A stretch of 64,000 nucleotides of DNA from Muricoccus pecuniae (GCF_014199205.1 NZ_JACIJD010000020.1:1-64000); one strand, 5' to 3'. Counted from the first letter of the stretch, positions 16,445-26,607 are shown. Made by a program: numbers and translations. Notes: generated by a model not told the origin, from the sequence alone.

Positions 16445-17842
16445 TCACGCGATCGGATCGGCCTCGGGCACCGCCAGGGCGCGCTCCAGCGCCCGCGCGC
16501 CGCGGAGGCAGAGGTCGTCCCGGCCCTGGGCCGCCACGATCTGCACGGCGCGCGACATCCCCTCCGCGTCCAGCCCGGCGGTGAGGGCGATGGCGGGCTG
16601 GCGTGTCAGGTTCTGGGTGAAGGTCCAGGGCGCCCAGTCCCGCCACAGCGCCTCGGTCGGGCGGATGGTCGGCCCATCCGCGGCGAAGGCGGCGGTGGGG
16701 GTGGCGGCCGTCAGGATCAGGTCGTAGCGGAGGTGGAAGAGGCCCATGCGGTGCGCGGCGTCCACGCGCATCGCGTCGGCGGCGAGGAAGTCGATGGCGG
16801 AAAGCCCGCCCTCGCGCCGGGCGACCTCGGCCAGCCCGTCATCCAGCTCGCCCCGCTTCTCCTCGGGGGTGGCGGCGACGAGCTTGGCCAGTGCCACGCC
16901 CCAGACGCGGCCGAAGATCTGGCGGGTGTCCGGCAGCTCCGGGTCCGCCTCCTCCACCAGCGCGCCCTCGGCCCTGAGCGTGTCGGCGGCGCGCTGCAAG
17001 GCGGCCTCGCCATCCGCGTCCAGCGGCGGCTCGTAGCCCCAGCGGCGGACGAGGGCGATCCGCATCCCCCGCACCCCGTCCTCGATCCCCGCGCGCCACT
17101 CCCGGGGATCGTCGGGCAGGCAGAGGGGGTCGCGGACATCGGCGCGGCCGATGGCGTTCAGCATCAGCGCTGCGTCGCGCACCGTGCGCGTCATCGGCCC
17201 CGCGCAGGCCACCGCCGAGAAGGCGCCGTGCGGCCATTGCGGCACGCGGCCATAGCTCGGCTTGAAGCCGACGATGCCGCAATAGGCGGCGGGGATGCGG
17301 ATGGAGCCGCCGGCATCCGTGCCGATGTGCAGCGCGCCGAAGGCCGCCGCCGCCGCCGCCCCCGCGCCGGAGGAGGAGCCGCCGGTGGTGCGCTTGAAGT
17401 CCCAGGGATTGCGGGTGATGCCGTGCAGCGGGCAGTCCCCCGGCGTCTTCCAGCCGAACTCTGTCGTCGTGGTCTTGCCGATGATGACGGCGCCCGCCGC
17501 CTTCAGCCCCATCACGGCCGGCGCGTCCTCGGATTGCGGGCGGGGATCGGTGGTGCGGCTGCCCCGGCGCGTGGGGAAGCCGGCCATGTGCAGCAGGTCC
17601 TTCACCGTGCAGGGCACGCCGTCCAGCACGCCCATGGGGCGGCCGGCCATCCAGCGCGCCTCGCTCTCCCCGGCCTGGCGCAGCGCCTGGGGGTTCATCG
17701 CGGCGAAGGCGTTGACCGAGGGGTTGTGCCGGGCCACCCGCTCCGTCACGGCGCGCAACACCTCCACCGGGCTCAGCGCGCGGCGGGCATAGAGGGCGAT
17801 CAGGGTTTCCGCGTTCATCAGCGCGGGGTCGGTGGCGGTCAT
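16445..17842 (-). CDS. Amidase (amidase-signature family)
   Basis: 465 residues. The Ser-cisSer-Lys triad is visible: lysine in GVPCTVKDLLHMAG, the cis-serine and nucleophile in GGSSSGAGAAAAA and GTDAGGSIRIPAAYC. The family hydrolyses diverse amides, including carbamoyl and acyl amides, and includes GatA-like proteins; absence of GatB and GatC neighbours argues against tRNA amidation. First gene of a minus-strand run continuing with an M20 carboxypeptidase, a small membrane protein, a diaminopropionate ammonia-lyase-like enzyme and a Bug receptor. Confidence 0.9.
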   Translation of the reverse strand: MTATDPALMNAETLIALYARRALSPVEVLRAVTERVARHNPSVNAFAAMNPQALRQAGESEARWMAGRPMGVLDGVPCTVKDLLHMAGFPTRRGSRTTDPRPQSEDAPAVMGLKAAGAVIIGKTTTTEFGWKTPGDCPLHGITRNPWDFKRTTGGSSSGAGAAAAAAFGALHIGTDAGGSIRIPAAYCGIVGFKPSYGRVPQWPHGAFSAVACAGPMTRTVRDAALMLNAIGRADVRDPLCLPDDPREWRAGIEDGVRGMRIALVRRWGYEPPLDADGEAALQRAADTLRAEGALVEEADPELPDTRQIFGRVWGVALAKLVAATPEEKRGELDDGLAEVARREGGLSAIDFLAADAMRVDAAHRMGLFHLRYDLILTAATPTAAFAADGPTIRPTEALWRDWAPWTFTQNLTRQPAIALTAGLDAEGMSRAVQIVAAQGRDDLCLRGARALERALAVPEADPIA

Positions 17843-17897
17843 GCGGGTCCTGCGAGCGAGAGGCGGGGCAGGTATGGACCCGCCTCCCCCGCCGAGG

Positions 17898-17945
17898 AAG
17901 CCCAGCGCTTGAGAAGCCCAGGGCTTGAGAACCCCAGGGCTAGAG
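17898..17945. repeat. 16-bp tandem repeat, three copies, overlapping the radC stop
   Basis: Three head-to-tail 16-base units starting at 17898, 17914 and 17930 share the form AAGCCCAGGGCTTGAG; the first differs at one base and the third at two. Each unit contains a small palindrome (AAGCCC-A-GGGCTT). The third copy covers the TAG stop codon of radC. Confidence 0.75.
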
Positions 17946-18845
17946 CAGCCCCTCCCGCCGGAAGGAGAGGTGCCGGCCGTTGCCGATGATGAGGTGGTCG
18001 TGGACGACGACGGAGAAGATCGCCCCGGCCTTCTTGATCTCGGCCGTCATCTCGATGTCCGCCCGGCTCGGCGTCGGGTCGCCGCTGGGATGGTTGTGGA
18101 CGAGGATCAGCGCCGTCGCGTGCAGCTCCAGCGCGCGCTTGATCACCTCCCGCGGATAGACGGGGGTGTGGTTCACCGTGCCCTTCGCCTGGGCCTCGTC
18201 GGCAATCAGCCGGTTCTTGCTGTCGAGGAAGAGGATGCGGAACTGCTCGATCTTCTCGCGCGAGATGGCGGCGTTGAGATAGGCGAGCAGCCGGTCCCAG
18301 TTGTTGAGCACGGGCTGCTCCATCGCCTCCGCCTTGGCCAGGCGCAGCGCGGCGGCCTGGACGAGCTTGAGGGCGGAGACGCTGTGCTCGCCCAGGCCCC
18401 GCGTGGCCAGCAGGTCGGCCTGCGGCGCGGTCAGCACGGCGGCGAAGCTGCCGTAGCGGTTGATGAGGGTCTTCGCGAGCGGCTTCGTGTCGCCCTTCTT
18501 GAAGGCGAAGAAGAGCAGCATTTCCAACAGCTCGTAATCCGCCAGCGCGTCCGGCCCGCGTTCCAGCAGCTTCTCGCGCATGCGGCCGCGATGGCCCTGC
18601 GGCCCGGTGCTGGCGAAGGGAAGGTCATCCGCCTCCGGCTCCGCCGCGCGGGCTCGCCGGCCGCCCGTGCTCGCCCCCGCCTCGCCGGAGCGGAGAAGGT
18701 TCCGGGGGCGCGGGAGCTCGTCCAGCCCCATCGCCTCGGCAAAGCCCGGCCGCGAGGCCGGCGCCGCGGCCACGGGATAGCCCATGCCTGGCGGCGCGGC
18801 GCTCCGGGCCGATCCCTTCCGGCCGAAGATCCTCTCCAGCCACAT
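17940..18845 (-). CDS. radC: RadC/JAB-domain protein
   Basis: 301 residues. The C-terminal JAMM metalloprotease-like motif is HNHPSGDPTPSRAD, with a preceding catalytic-type glutamate in the fold; a helix-hairpin-helix-like segment (ATRGLGEHSVSALKLVQ) lies in the middle. The family was once tied to recombination repair, but that link is disputed and the biochemical role is uncertain. The first 75 residues are a low-complexity alanine/arginine-rich extension, longer than in E. coli RadC. Its 3' end is embedded in a 16-bp tandem repeat. Confidence 0.9.
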   Translation of the reverse strand: MWLERIFGRKGSARSAAPPGMGYPVAAAPASRPGFAEAMGLDELPRPRNLLRSGEAGASTGGRRARAAEPEADDLPFASTGPQGHRGRMREKLLERGPDALADYELLEMLLFFAFKKGDTKPLAKTLINRYGSFAAVLTAPQADLLATRGLGEHSVSALKLVQAAALRLAKAEAMEQPVLNNWDRLLAYLNAAISREKIEQFRILFLDSKNRLIADEAQAKGTVNHTPVYPREVIKRALELHATALILVHNHPSGDPTPSRADIEMTAEIKKAGAIFSVVVHDHLIIGNGRHLSFRREGLL

Positions 18846-18966
18846 CCCCGGTCTCCGTTCTGGCAGGCAACGCCACCATTTTGGCGACGTGGAGCGCTAT
18901 CATCTCTCCACCCAGGGTTGCGCTCAAGCCGGAACATCACGGGACCGAGAGGAAGCCCTCCTCCGT

Positions 18967-19941
18967 TCAGGCGGCCGTGATTCCCGCGCCCCTCGCCACG
19001 GCGGTCCATTCGGCAGCGAATCTCGCGATCATTCGCGCGTACTCCGCCCCGACCAGCGGCACGGCCGGCGCGTAGGAGGCGAGATCCGCCAGCTTCGCCC
19101 GGATCTCGGGCTGCGCGACGGCGGCGAGGGTTGCCTCCCGCACCGCCTCGGCCACCGGCGCGGGCAGGCCCTTCGGGCCGGAGATGCCGATCCAGGTGGT
19201 GGCGGTCAGGGCGGGAAGGCCGAGCTCGGCGAAGGTCGGCACCTCCGGCGCCGCGGGCACGCGGGCGGGCGAGGAGACGGCGAGGGCGAGCAGCGTCCCG
19301 TCCCGGATCATGGCCACATTGGTGGTCAGGGGGTCGAAGACGCTCTCGATATGCCCGGCGAAGAGATCCTGCATGGCCGGCGCGCTGCCGCGATAGGGCA
19401 CGTGGTCGAGCTTCGGCACGCCTGCCTCCCGCGTGAGCACCTCGCCCATCAGATGGGTGATGGAGCCGATGCCGGAGGAGCCGTAGCGCGCCCCGGGCCC
19501 CCGCGCCTTGTCGAGGAAGGCCGCGAGCGTCGGCGTGTTCGAGCCCTTGTTCACCATCAGCACGTTCGCCGTGTCGCAGAGCATGGCGATGTGGGTGAAG
19601 TCGGCGACGGGATCATAGGGCAGCGCGGGGTAGATGCCGGGCGCGATGCCGTGGGGCGAGGCATGGCTGATGACCAGCGTGTGCCCGTCCGGCGCCGCCT
19701 TCGCCGCCGCGTCGGCTCCGATGGTGCCGCCCGCACCCGGGCGGTTCTCCACAACGATCGTGCCGCCGAGATGCCCGGCGATGGCGGGGGCGACCAGCCG
19801 TGCGACGACATCCGCCAGCCCGCCCGGCGGGAAGGTGGCGATCAGCCTCACGGGCTGTCGCGGCTTCCAGGCGGGCTGGGCGATGGCCGGCAGCGCCAGG
19901 CCGGCGGCACCGGCGGCGAGGAGGGAACGGCGGCGGATCAT
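18967..19941 (-). CDS. Bug/TctC-family periplasmic receptor
   Basis: 324 residues with a twin-arginine-like signal ([20 protein letters not shown]). The mature part ([21 protein letters not shown], then [18 protein letters not shown]) is a typical Bug receptor; [16 protein letters not shown] is the conserved ligand-pocket block. It follows the gamma-glutamyltransferase gene on the same strand with a 92-base gap that holds a tandem hairpin repeat. No membrane subunits of a tripartite transporter are nearby. The ligand may be a gamma-glutamyl compound or a product of it, inferred from context only. Confidence 0.92.
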   Translation of the reverse strand: MIRRRSLLAAGAAGLALPAIAQPAWKPRQPVRLIATFPPGGLADVVARLVAPAIAGHLGGTIVVENRPGAGGTIGADAAAKAAPDGHTLVISHASPHGIAPGIYPALPYDPVADFTHIAMLCDTANVLMVNKGSNTPTLAAFLDKARGPGARYGSSGIGSITHLMGEVLTREAGVPKLDHVPYRGSAPAMQDLFAGHIESVFDPLTTNVAMIRDGTLLALAVSSPARVPAAPEVPTFAELGLPALTATTWIGISGPKGLPAPVAEAVREATLAAVAQPEIRAKLADLASYAPAVPLVGAEYARMIARFAAEWTAVARGAGITAA

Positions 19942-19958
19942 GGAGCGGTCCTCTTTCC

Positions 19959-20000
19959 CTGGGGCGGTGCGCCCCTTCGCTGGGGCGATGCGCCCCGCGG
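19959..20000. repeat. 21-bp tandem repeat of a hairpin unit, two copies
   Basis: Two adjacent 21-base units (19959-19979 and 19980-20000) begin CTGGGGCG and contain GGGGCG-N3-CGCCCC, each able to fold into a 6-bp hairpin. They lie in the gap between the gamma-glutamyltransferase gene and the Bug receptor gene, upstream of the receptor start, where they could attenuate transcription or stabilise mRNA. Confidence 0.65.
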
Positions 20001-20033
20001 GAACCGCTCAGCAACCCGCGTGCCGCCCGGGCC

Positions 20034-21635
20034 CTACGCCTCCCGCGCGGCCAGCGCCGCCGACCATGGCGACATCACGTCCGTGATCCCCGTCGCCGTG
20101 CCGTCCCCGTTGCGCGCGATGAAGTTGGGGCAGGCGAAGTTCACGGGCAGCACGGCATGCTCCACCACCTCCAGCTCGCCGTCCTCGGCGAGCCCATCCA
20201 GCACATCGGCGCCCAGCCGGCGATCCGCCGTCACGCCCTCCGGCCCGGAGACGTCGATGCGCGGGGTATGGGCCGCCGCCTCCGGCTCCATGCCGAAATC
20301 GAGCCCAAAGGCGAGCATCTGCATCACGCTCGCCAGGATGCGCCGCCCACCCGAGGCGCCGCCGGCGAGGAGCGGCTCCGTCTCCTCCCCCGCCCGCGTC
20401 ACCACCACGGGGCTCATGTTGCAGAGCGGGCGCGCGCCGGGGCGGATGGCGTTGGCGCTGCCGGGCTGTGGGTCGAACCACATCATCCCGTTGTTCATCA
20501 GCACCCCCGTGCGCGGCAGCACCACGCGGCTGCCCATGGAGGAGAGAAGCGTGGTGGTGACGGAGACGGTCATCCCCGCCGCGTCGCGGACGGTGAGATG
20601 CGTGGTGCAGGTCTCCGCCGTCTCCTTCGCCGCGCCCAGCCCGGCGAGGCGCTCGGCATAGGCGCCGCGCATCGCGCGGGCGAGGCCGCGATACCACCCG
20701 GCGTCAGGTGTGGCGCCGACAGGAAGGCGCTCCATCTCCGCGATCACGGCCGCCATGGTGGGCGCCGCGGTCAGCCCGCCCGCGGTGTGGACGACATGCG
20801 TGTCGCGCCAACGGATCGGCATGCTCTCCCGCAGGGTGGCGCGGCAGCCCGCGAGGTCGGCCGCGCTGACCACCCCGCCCATCGCCGCGATGTCGGCGAC
20901 GAGATCGGCCGCCACCCCGCCCTCGTAGAAGTCGCGCAGCCCGTGGTCGCGCAGTCGGGTGAGCGTCTCGGCCAGGGCGCCCTGTTGCAGGAAGCCGGGC
21001 ATGCCCTGATAGGGCGGGTTGGGCGGCAGGCCGCCCGGCAGGTAGATGCGCGCGCTCTCCTCATAGAGGCGCAGCACCGCCGCCGAGGCCGAGACCTTCA
21101 GCGTGGTGAACCAGTCCTGCGCCAGCCCGCGCCGGGCGAGGGCGATGGCGGGGCCGAGCAGCGCGTCCAGCCCCATCCCCGTGCCGAAGCGCTCCCGCAG
21201 CAGGTCGTAGCCCGCGACGGCCGAGGGGATCACGAAGGAGAGCGGGCCGTGGATGTTCACGTCCCCCACCACCTCCGGCCAGGCGAAGAGGTCCCGCTTC
21301 CACTTCCCCGTGAGCGGGTAGGCCGAGGGGTCCACCCCGGCCGGAGCCACGGGGCCGAAATCCACCACCTCCGGCGCCGAGCCCGGCTTGTGGACGAGGG
21401 CGAAGCCGATGCCGCCGAGGCCGCTGTTCCACGGCTCGGCCGTGGCCAGGGCGAAGCAGGCGGCGACGGCGGCGTCCGCCGCATTGCCCCCGGCCTCCAG
21501 CACCGCCACCCCCGCTTCCGCCGCCGCCCGGGACTGGGAGGCGACCACGCCCGCGCGGCCGGTGGCGGCGGGCTTGGCCAGCACCCAGTGCTGGCTCGTA
21601 TGCGGCGGGGGGAGGTAGGCGGCGAGGCCGGGCAT
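20034..21635 (-). CDS. Gamma-glutamyltransferase family protein, apparently cytoplasmic
   Basis: 533 residues of the Ntn-hydrolase gamma-glutamyltransferase family, made as a proenzyme that self-cleaves before a threonine. The expected processing site is the first Thr of [20 protein letters not shown] and [11 protein letters not shown] match the small-subunit pocket. The N-terminal block [16 protein letters not shown] is the large-subunit signature. No signal peptide is present, unlike E. coli GGT, so action in the cytoplasm is likely. It lies upstream of a Bug receptor on the same strand and is divergent from malate synthase. Confidence 0.88.
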   Translation of the reverse strand: MPGLAAYLPPPHTSQHWVLAKPAATGRAGVVASQSRAAAEAGVAVLEAGGNAADAAVAACFALATAEPWNSGLGGIGFALVHKPGSAPEVVDFGPVAPAGVDPSAYPLTGKWKRDLFAWPEVVGDVNIHGPLSFVIPSAVAGYDLLRERFGTGMGLDALLGPAIALARRGLAQDWFTTLKVSASAAVLRLYEESARIYLPGGLPPNPPYQGMPGFLQQGALAETLTRLRDHGLRDFYEGGVAADLVADIAAMGGVVSAADLAGCRATLRESMPIRWRDTHVVHTAGGLTAAPTMAAVIAEMERLPVGATPDAGWYRGLARAMRGAYAERLAGLGAAKETAETCTTHLTVRDAAGMTVSVTTTLLSSMGSRVVLPRTGVLMNNGMMWFDPQPGSANAIRPGARPLCNMSPVVVTRAGEETEPLLAGGASGGRRILASVMQMLAFGLDFGMEPEAAAHTPRIDVSGPEGVTADRRLGADVLDGLAEDGELEVVEHAVLPVNFACPNFIARNGDGTATGITDVMSPWSAALAAREA

Positions 21636-21764
21636 CGGGCACCTGTTCGAGAGGGGCCGGGAGGGTCGCGCCGTCCCCTCGGCAGGGCAAGAGTGCCCCC
21701 GGTTTGCGGGCGGCGCGGTTGCCGGTTAACTGGCGGCACCAAAGACCGCAGAGAGGAAACGCGC

Positions 21765-23912
21765 ATGGCCGAAGCCGCCCAGGGCATGGAGGTCTCCCCC
21801 ATCCTCCGCCGCTTCATCGAGGAGGAGGCCATTCCCGGCACGGGGGTGGAGGCGCCCGCCTTCTGGTCCGCGATGGAGGGGAGCCTGCGCGGACTCGGCC
21901 CAGGGAACGCGGCCCTGCTGGCCGAGCGCGACGCGCTGCAGGCCCGGATCGACGCCTGGCACCGCGAGCACCCCGCCCGCCCCGTGGACCGCGCGGCCTA
22001 TGAGGCCTTCCTGCGGGAGATCGGCTATCTCCTCGACCCGCCTGCGCCCTTCTCGGTCGAGACGACGAATGTGGACGACGAGATCGCGCGCCTCGCCGGC
22101 CCGCAGCTCGTCGTGCCCGTGAACAACGCGCGCTACGCGCTGAACGCCGCCAATGCGCGCTGGGGCAGCCTGTACGACGCGCTCTACGGCACCGACGCCA
22201 TCCCGCAGGAAGGGCCGAAGGCCAGGGGCTACGACCCCGCGCGCGGCGCGGCGGTGATCGCCCGCGCCCGCGCCGTGCTGGACGCCGCCGCCCCGCTCGA
22301 ATCCGGCAGCCATGCGGACGCCACCGCCTATCGCGTGGAGGGCGGCGCGCTCAGCGTGATGACGGGCAGCGGGCGCAGCACCGGGCTGAAGGATGCCGGC
22401 CAGTTCCGCGGCTACACCGGCAGCGAGTCCGAGCCGACCTCCATCCTGCTGGCCAGGAACGGCATCCACCTGGAGATTGTCATCGACCGCTCCCACCGGA
22501 TCGGCGCGACGGACAAGGCGGGGGTGGCGGACCTCATCCTCGAATCCGCCCTCTCCACCATCATGGACGCCGAGGACTCGGTTGCCGCCGTGGATGCGGA
22601 GGACAAGGTCGGCGTCTACCGCAACTGGCTCGGCCTCATGCGCGGCGACCTCACGGCCAGCTTCGAGAAGGGCGGCGAGACGCTCGAGCGGCGCCTCAAC
22701 CCCGACCGGCGCTTCAAGGCGCCGGACGGGGGCGAGCTCACCCTTCCCGGCCGCTCGCTCATGCTGGTGCGCAATGTCGGCCACCACATGACGACGGACG
22801 CCGTGATGCTCGACGGCGCCGAGGTGCCGGAGACGGTGCTCGACGCCTATGTCACCTCCCTCATCGCGCTGCACGACATCCGCGGGCGCCGGCTGAACAG
22901 CCGCGCCGGCAGCGTCTACATCGTGAAGCCCAAGATGCACGGCCCGGCCGAGGTCGAATGGGCCGTGGCGCTGTTCGGGGAGGTGGAGGCCGCGCTCGGC
23001 CTGCCGCGCGACACGCTGAAGATGGGCATCATGGACGAGGAGCGGCGCACCTCCGTCAACCTCGCCCGCTGCATCGAGGCGGCGAAGTCCCGCGTGTTCT
23101 TCATCAACACCGGCTTCCTCGACCGCACGGGGGACGAGATCCACACCTCGATGGAGGCGGGGCCGGTCGTCCGCAAGAACGACATGCGCAAGTCCGCCTG
23201 GATCTCGGCCTATGAGGACAACAACGTCGATGTCGGCCTCGCCTGCGGGCTGGTCGGCCACGCGCAGATCGGCAAGGGCATGTGGGCCGCGCCCGACGCC
23301 ATGGCCGCGATGCTGGAGCAGAAGGTGGCCCATCCGAGGTCGGGCGCCAGCACGGCCTGGGTCCCCTCCCCCACCGGCGCCACGCTGCACGCGCTGCATT
23401 ATCACGGCGTGGACGTGGCCGCGCGGCAGAAGGAGATCGCGGGCGGCGGGCCGCGCGCGAAGCTCTCGGACCTGCTGACCATCCCTCTCGCCGAGAACAC
23501 CAACTTCGCGGAGGAGGACATCCAGGCGGAGCTGGACAACAACGCCCAGGGCATCCTCGGCTACGTCGTCCGCTGGATCGACCAGGGCGTCGGCTGCTCC
23601 AAGGTGCCGGACATCCACGACGTCGGGCTGATGGAGGACCGCGCGACGCTCCGCATCTCCGCCCAGCACATCGCCAACTGGCTGCGCCACGGCATCGTGG
23701 ACCGCGCCCGGGTGGAGGAGACCATGCGCCGCATGGCCGCGGTGGTGGACAAGCAGAACGCGGGCGACCCGGCCTACACGCCCATGGCGCCGGACTTCGG
23801 CGGCGTGGCCTTCAAGGCGGCCTGCGACCTCGTCTTCGAGGGCGCGGCGCAGCCCAACGGCTACACAGAGTTCGTCCTCACCCGCCGCCGCCGCGAGGCG
23901 AAGGCGGGCTGA
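21765..23912 (+). CDS. glcB: Malate synthase G
   Basis: 715 residues from the ATG at 21765, which has a good ribosome site (agaggaaa). It condenses glyoxylate with acetyl-CoA to malate. Length and blocks fit isoform [54 protein letters not shown], and the acetyl-CoA and glyoxylate pocket around [12 protein letters not shown]. The long in-frame extension upstream of 21765 has no such similarity. It is transcribed alone and is divergent from the gamma-glutamyltransferase. No isocitrate lyase is in the window, so glyoxylate may come from glycolate or purine breakdown. Confidence 0.95.
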   Translation: MAEAAQGMEVSPILRRFIEEEAIPGTGVEAPAFWSAMEGSLRGLGPGNAALLAERDALQARIDAWHREHPARPVDRAAYEAFLREIGYLLDPPAPFSVETTNVDDEIARLAGPQLVVPVNNARYALNAANARWGSLYDALYGTDAIPQEGPKARGYDPARGAAVIARARAVLDAAAPLESGSHADATAYRVEGGALSVMTGSGRSTGLKDAGQFRGYTGSESEPTSILLARNGIHLEIVIDRSHRIGATDKAGVADLILESALSTIMDAEDSVAAVDAEDKVGVYRNWLGLMRGDLTASFEKGGETLERRLNPDRRFKAPDGGELTLPGRSLMLVRNVGHHMTTDAVMLDGAEVPETVLDAYVTSLIALHDIRGRRLNSRAGSVYIVKPKMHGPAEVEWAVALFGEVEAALGLPRDTLKMGIMDEERRTSVNLARCIEAAKSRVFFINTGFLDRTGDEIHTSMEAGPVVRKNDMRKSAWISAYEDNNVDVGLACGLVGHAQIGKGMWAAPDAMAAMLEQKVAHPRSGASTAWVPSPTGATLHALHYHGVDVAARQKEIAGGGPRAKLSDLLTIPLAENTNFAEEDIQAELDNNAQGILGYVVRWIDQGVGCSKVPDIHDVGLMEDRATLRISAQHIANWLRHGIVDRARVEETMRRMAAVVDKQNAGDPAYTPMAPDFGGVAFKAACDLVFEGAAQPNGYTEFVLTRRRREAKAG

Positions 23913-23918
23913 GCCGCC

Positions 23919-23949
23919 GCGCCGCGCCGGGGCCCTCCCGGCGCGGCGC
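23919..23949. terminator. Convergent hairpin terminator
   Basis: GCGCCGCGCCGGG-type arms form a 13-bp perfect stem with a five-base loop (GCCCT) immediately after the malate synthase stop and before the stop of the converging propeller gene. No T-tract; probably bidirectional. Confidence 0.65.
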
Positions 23950-23952
23950 AGG

Positions 23953-24954
23953 TCAGCCGGCGGGCAGCAGCCTCGTCACGTCGGCGCCGCGCCCGGTCCG
24001 TATCCGCCCCTCCACCCGGGCGCGCTCCAGGTCCACCACCGCCACCTCGTCCGAGGCGAGGGAGACATAGGCGATCGGGCGCGTGGGGTGCAGCGAGGCC
24101 GCGCTCGGCCTCGCGCCCAGCGGCACATGCGCGATCTCGCTCATGTCGCCGCGCAGGATGGACAGGCTCTCCCGCTGGAGATCGGCCAGCAGCAGCCGCC
24201 CGTCCCTGACGGGATAGACGCGCAGCGGATCGCCGCCGACCGCGCGCGTGTCCCGCACGCGCATCGTCCCCGTGTCCACCGCCACCAGCGTGCCGCTGCG
24301 GCGGTTGCCCACATAGAGGGTCCGCTCCTCCGGCGAGAGGCAGCAGCCCTCGGGCATCCGCCCCGTCGTCACCACCACCGGCGCGGCGGCGGCATCGCGC
24401 GGGCGCACGAGGCTGGCGGTGTTCGAGAGCAGCCCCGTGACATAGGCGCGCTCCCCGTCACGGCTGAGGGCGAGCATATGCGTCTTGATCCCGCCCGTGG
24501 GCACGGCATAGCCCGCCGCGCCGTCCTCGGCGGGGTGGTCGAGGCTGAGCAGGACGGCCTTCTCCTCGCTCAGCACACAGAGCCGGTCCGCGGCGTCGAT
24601 CGCCATGCCGTGCAGCCGGTTGAAGGGCGAGAGGTCGATGCCGCGCAGGATGCGGCGCGCGGCGAGGTCCACCACGATCACGGAATGTCCGCCCTCCCCC
24701 GGCGACGCGGAGGACTCCACCCCGTAATGGCCGATGAAGGCGTGGCGCCCGGCCGCGTCCACGACGAACTCGTGCGGGAACTCGGGCAGGTCGAGCTCCG
24801 CCATCCGCCGTCCGTCGGAGGGATCGAGAAAAGCGAGGCGGTGGTCGGTCTTCTCCATCACCAACAGCGTCTCGGGGCGCGGCTGGGCGCCCGCGGGTCC
24901 TGGCGCGGGAAGGGCGGCGGCGAGGCCGGCCGCCAGCAAGGTTCTCCGATGCAT
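23953..24954 (-). CDS. Secreted YVTN/WD40-like beta-propeller protein
   Basis: 333 residues with a signal peptide (MHRRTLLAAGLAAALPAPG, cleavage near A-G-A-Q). The rest is a series of repeats of about 40 residues with patterns such as LAFLDPSDGRRMAELDLP, YVTGLLSNTASL, TLYVGNRRSGTLVAVDTG and IAYVSLASDEVAVVDLERA, typical of seven-bladed YVTN propellers. Such proteins are often periplasmic scaffolds or act in quinoprotein maturation; no catalytic residues are evident. It stands alone between malate synthase and the cysteine operon. Confidence 0.82.
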   Translation of the reverse strand: MHRRTLLAAGLAAALPAPGPAGAQPRPETLLVMEKTDHRLAFLDPSDGRRMAELDLPEFPHEFVVDAAGRHAFIGHYGVESSASPGEGGHSVIVVDLAARRILRGIDLSPFNRLHGMAIDAADRLCVLSEEKAVLLSLDHPAEDGAAGYAVPTGGIKTHMLALSRDGERAYVTGLLSNTASLVRPRDAAAAPVVVTTGRMPEGCCLSPEERTLYVGNRRSGTLVAVDTGTMRVRDTRAVGGDPLRVYPVRDGRLLLADLQRESLSILRGDMSEIAHVPLGARPSAASLHPTRPIAYVSLASDEVAVVDLERARVEGRIRTGRGADVTRLLPAG

Positions 24955-24981
24955 GCACAGCCCTCCCCGGGGGACGGGGCG

Positions 24982-25617
24982 TCAGGCCCGGAGCGACAGC
25001 CGCTCCTTCAGCGCCGCGATCTCCGCCCGCAGCGCCGCCATCCGCTCCTCGACGGACTCCAACGCGCCGGGGGCGATGCCGTAACCGGCCGTGGGATCCT
25101 CGCAAGGCTTGCCGGGCGGGCGGGCGGGGATGCCCACCACGGTCACCCCGTCCGGCACGGGATCGACGCAGACGGCGTTCGCCCCCACCCGCGCGCCGCG
25201 CCCGATGCGGATGGGGCCGAGGACCTGCGCGCCGGCGCCGATGACGACGCCGTCCTCCAGCGTCGGGTGCCGCTTGCCCGGCTTCAGCGTCAGCCCGCCC
25301 AGGGTCACGCCGTGATAGATGAGCACGTCGTCGCCGATCTCGGCCGTCTCGCCGATCACCACGCCCATGCCGTGATCGATGAAGAGCCGCCGCCCGATCC
25401 GCGCGCCGGGATGGATCTCGATCCCCGTCAGGAAGCGGGAGAGATGGGAGACGCAGCGGGCCGGGGCGCGGAGCCCCGCGCGCCAGAGCCGGTGCGCGAG
25501 GCGGTGCCAGAGCACGGCGTGCAGGCCGGCGTAGCAGAGGACCGACTCCGCCACCGTCGGCCGCGCCGGGTCTCGCGCGCGGATGCTGCGCGCGATCTCC
25601 AGCGCCTCCGCGATCAT
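24982..25617 (-). CDS. cysE: Serine O-acetyltransferase
   Basis: 211 residues from the ATG at 25617, which overlaps the cysK stop as ATGA. It acetylates serine with acetyl-CoA to O-acetylserine, the substrate of CysK. The left-handed beta-helix is clear ([35 protein letters not shown]), with the catalytic Asp-His in the DHG segment. It is the short EpsC-type form, without most of the N-terminal helical domain. The C-terminus is a coiled helix ending SLRA and lacks the terminal isoleucine that docks CysE into CysK. Third gene of prx6-cysK-cysE. Confidence 0.93.
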   Translation of the reverse strand: MIAEALEIARSIRARDPARPTVAESVLCYAGLHAVLWHRLAHRLWRAGLRAPARCVSHLSRFLTGIEIHPGARIGRRLFIDHGMGVVIGETAEIGDDVLIYHGVTLGGLTLKPGKRHPTLEDGVVIGAGAQVLGPIRIGRGARVGANAVCVDPVPDGVTVVGIPARPPGKPCEDPTAGYGIAPGALESVEERMAALRAEIAALKERLSLRA

Positions 25618-26603
25618 GCCAGCCAGGCCGGCACGGGCAGGTTCTTCTCCCGCAGCCATTCCGGGTTGAAGAGCTTGGACTGGTAGCGCGCGCCGCTGTC
25701 GCAGAGCACGGTGACGATCCGGTGCCCCGGTCCCATGGACTTCGCCACCGCGATCGCCGCCGCGACGTTCAGCCCGGCCGAGCCGCCGACACTCAGCCCT
25801 TCCTCCGCCAGCAGGCGGAAGCACTGGTACAGCGCCTCCTCGTCGGAGATGCGGACGGCGTCGTCGATCGGGGCGCCGGTGAGGTTGCCCGGCACCTTGC
25901 TCGCCTGCCCGATTCCCTCGGTGACCGAGTTGCCCTCGGCCGCGACCTTGCCGGTCTTGACCCAGGAGAAGAGGCCGGAGCCGTGGGGGTCGGCGAGCAC
26001 GATCCGCACCCCGGGGTTCCTCGCCTTCAGCGCACGAGCCGTGCCGGCGAGCGTGCCGCCCGTGCCGCAGGCGCAGGTGAAGGCATCGACCTTGCCTTCA
26101 GTCTGCTCCCAGATCTCGGGGCCGGAGCTGCGCTCGTGCTCGGCGGCGTTCGCCTGGTTGTCGAACTGGTTCGCCCAGACCGCCCCCATCTCCTCCGCGA
26201 TGCGGCGGGAGGTGTGGACGTAGTGGCCGGGGTCGCTCAGCGGCTTCGGCGGCACCAGCCGCACATCGGCGCCGATCATGCGGAGGAAGTCGATCTTCTC
26301 CCGGCTCTGCGTCTCGGGCACGACGATCACGGACTTCCAGCCCCGCGCATTGGCGGCGAGGGCGAGGCCGATGCCGGTGTTGCCCGCCGTGCCCTCCACC
26401 ACCGTGCCGGGCTGGAAGGGGGTGAGGAGGCCGCGCTTCACGGCCTCCCCGAGGATTCCCACGGCGGCGCGGTCCTTCACGCTGCCGCCGGGATTCATGA
26501 ACTCGGCCTTGCCCAGGATCTCGCAGCCCGTCTCCTCGGAGGCGCGGCGGAGCCGGATGAGCGGCGTGTTGCCCACCGCATCCCAGAAATCGGTTGCGAC
26601 CAC
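25614..26603 (-). CDS. cysK: Cysteine synthase A (O-acetylserine sulfhydrylase)
   Basis: 329 residues, a PLP fold-type II enzyme that replaces the acetyl group of O-acetylserine with sulfide. The PLP lysine is in [23 protein letters not shown] is the substrate-carboxylate loop; [15 protein letters not shown] binds the PLP phosphate; the C-terminal [14 protein letters not shown] is typical of this branch. It lies four bases after prx6 and overlaps cysE by four bases, so the three genes are probably one transcript that pairs cysteine production with peroxide reduction. Confidence 0.95.
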   Translation of the reverse strand: MVATDFWDAVGNTPLIRLRRASEETGCEILGKAEFMNPGGSVKDRAAVGILGEAVKRGLLTPFQPGTVVEGTAGNTGIGLALAANARGWKSVIVVPETQSREKIDFLRMIGADVRLVPPKPLSDPGHYVHTSRRIAEEMGAVWANQFDNQANAAEHERSSGPEIWEQTEGKVDAFTCACGTGGTLAGTARALKARNPGVRIVLADPHGSGLFSWVKTGKVAAEGNSVTEGIGQASKVPGNLTGAPIDDAVRISDEEALYQCFRLLAEEGLSVGGSAGLNVAAAIAVAKSMGPGHRIVTVLCDSGARYQSKLFNPEWLREKNLPVPAWLA

Positions 26604-26607
26604 TGTG

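Noticed and set aside
16445-17842. GatA subunit of the aminoacyl-tRNA amidotransferase
   Set aside because: The amidase signature fits GatA too, but gatB and gatC are absent and the neighbours are catabolic genes.
21726-23690. A 654-codon minus-strand frame opposite malate synthase
   Set aside because: It mirrors the codon bias of glcB, has no domain similarity, and the plus-strand protein is a complete malate synthase G.
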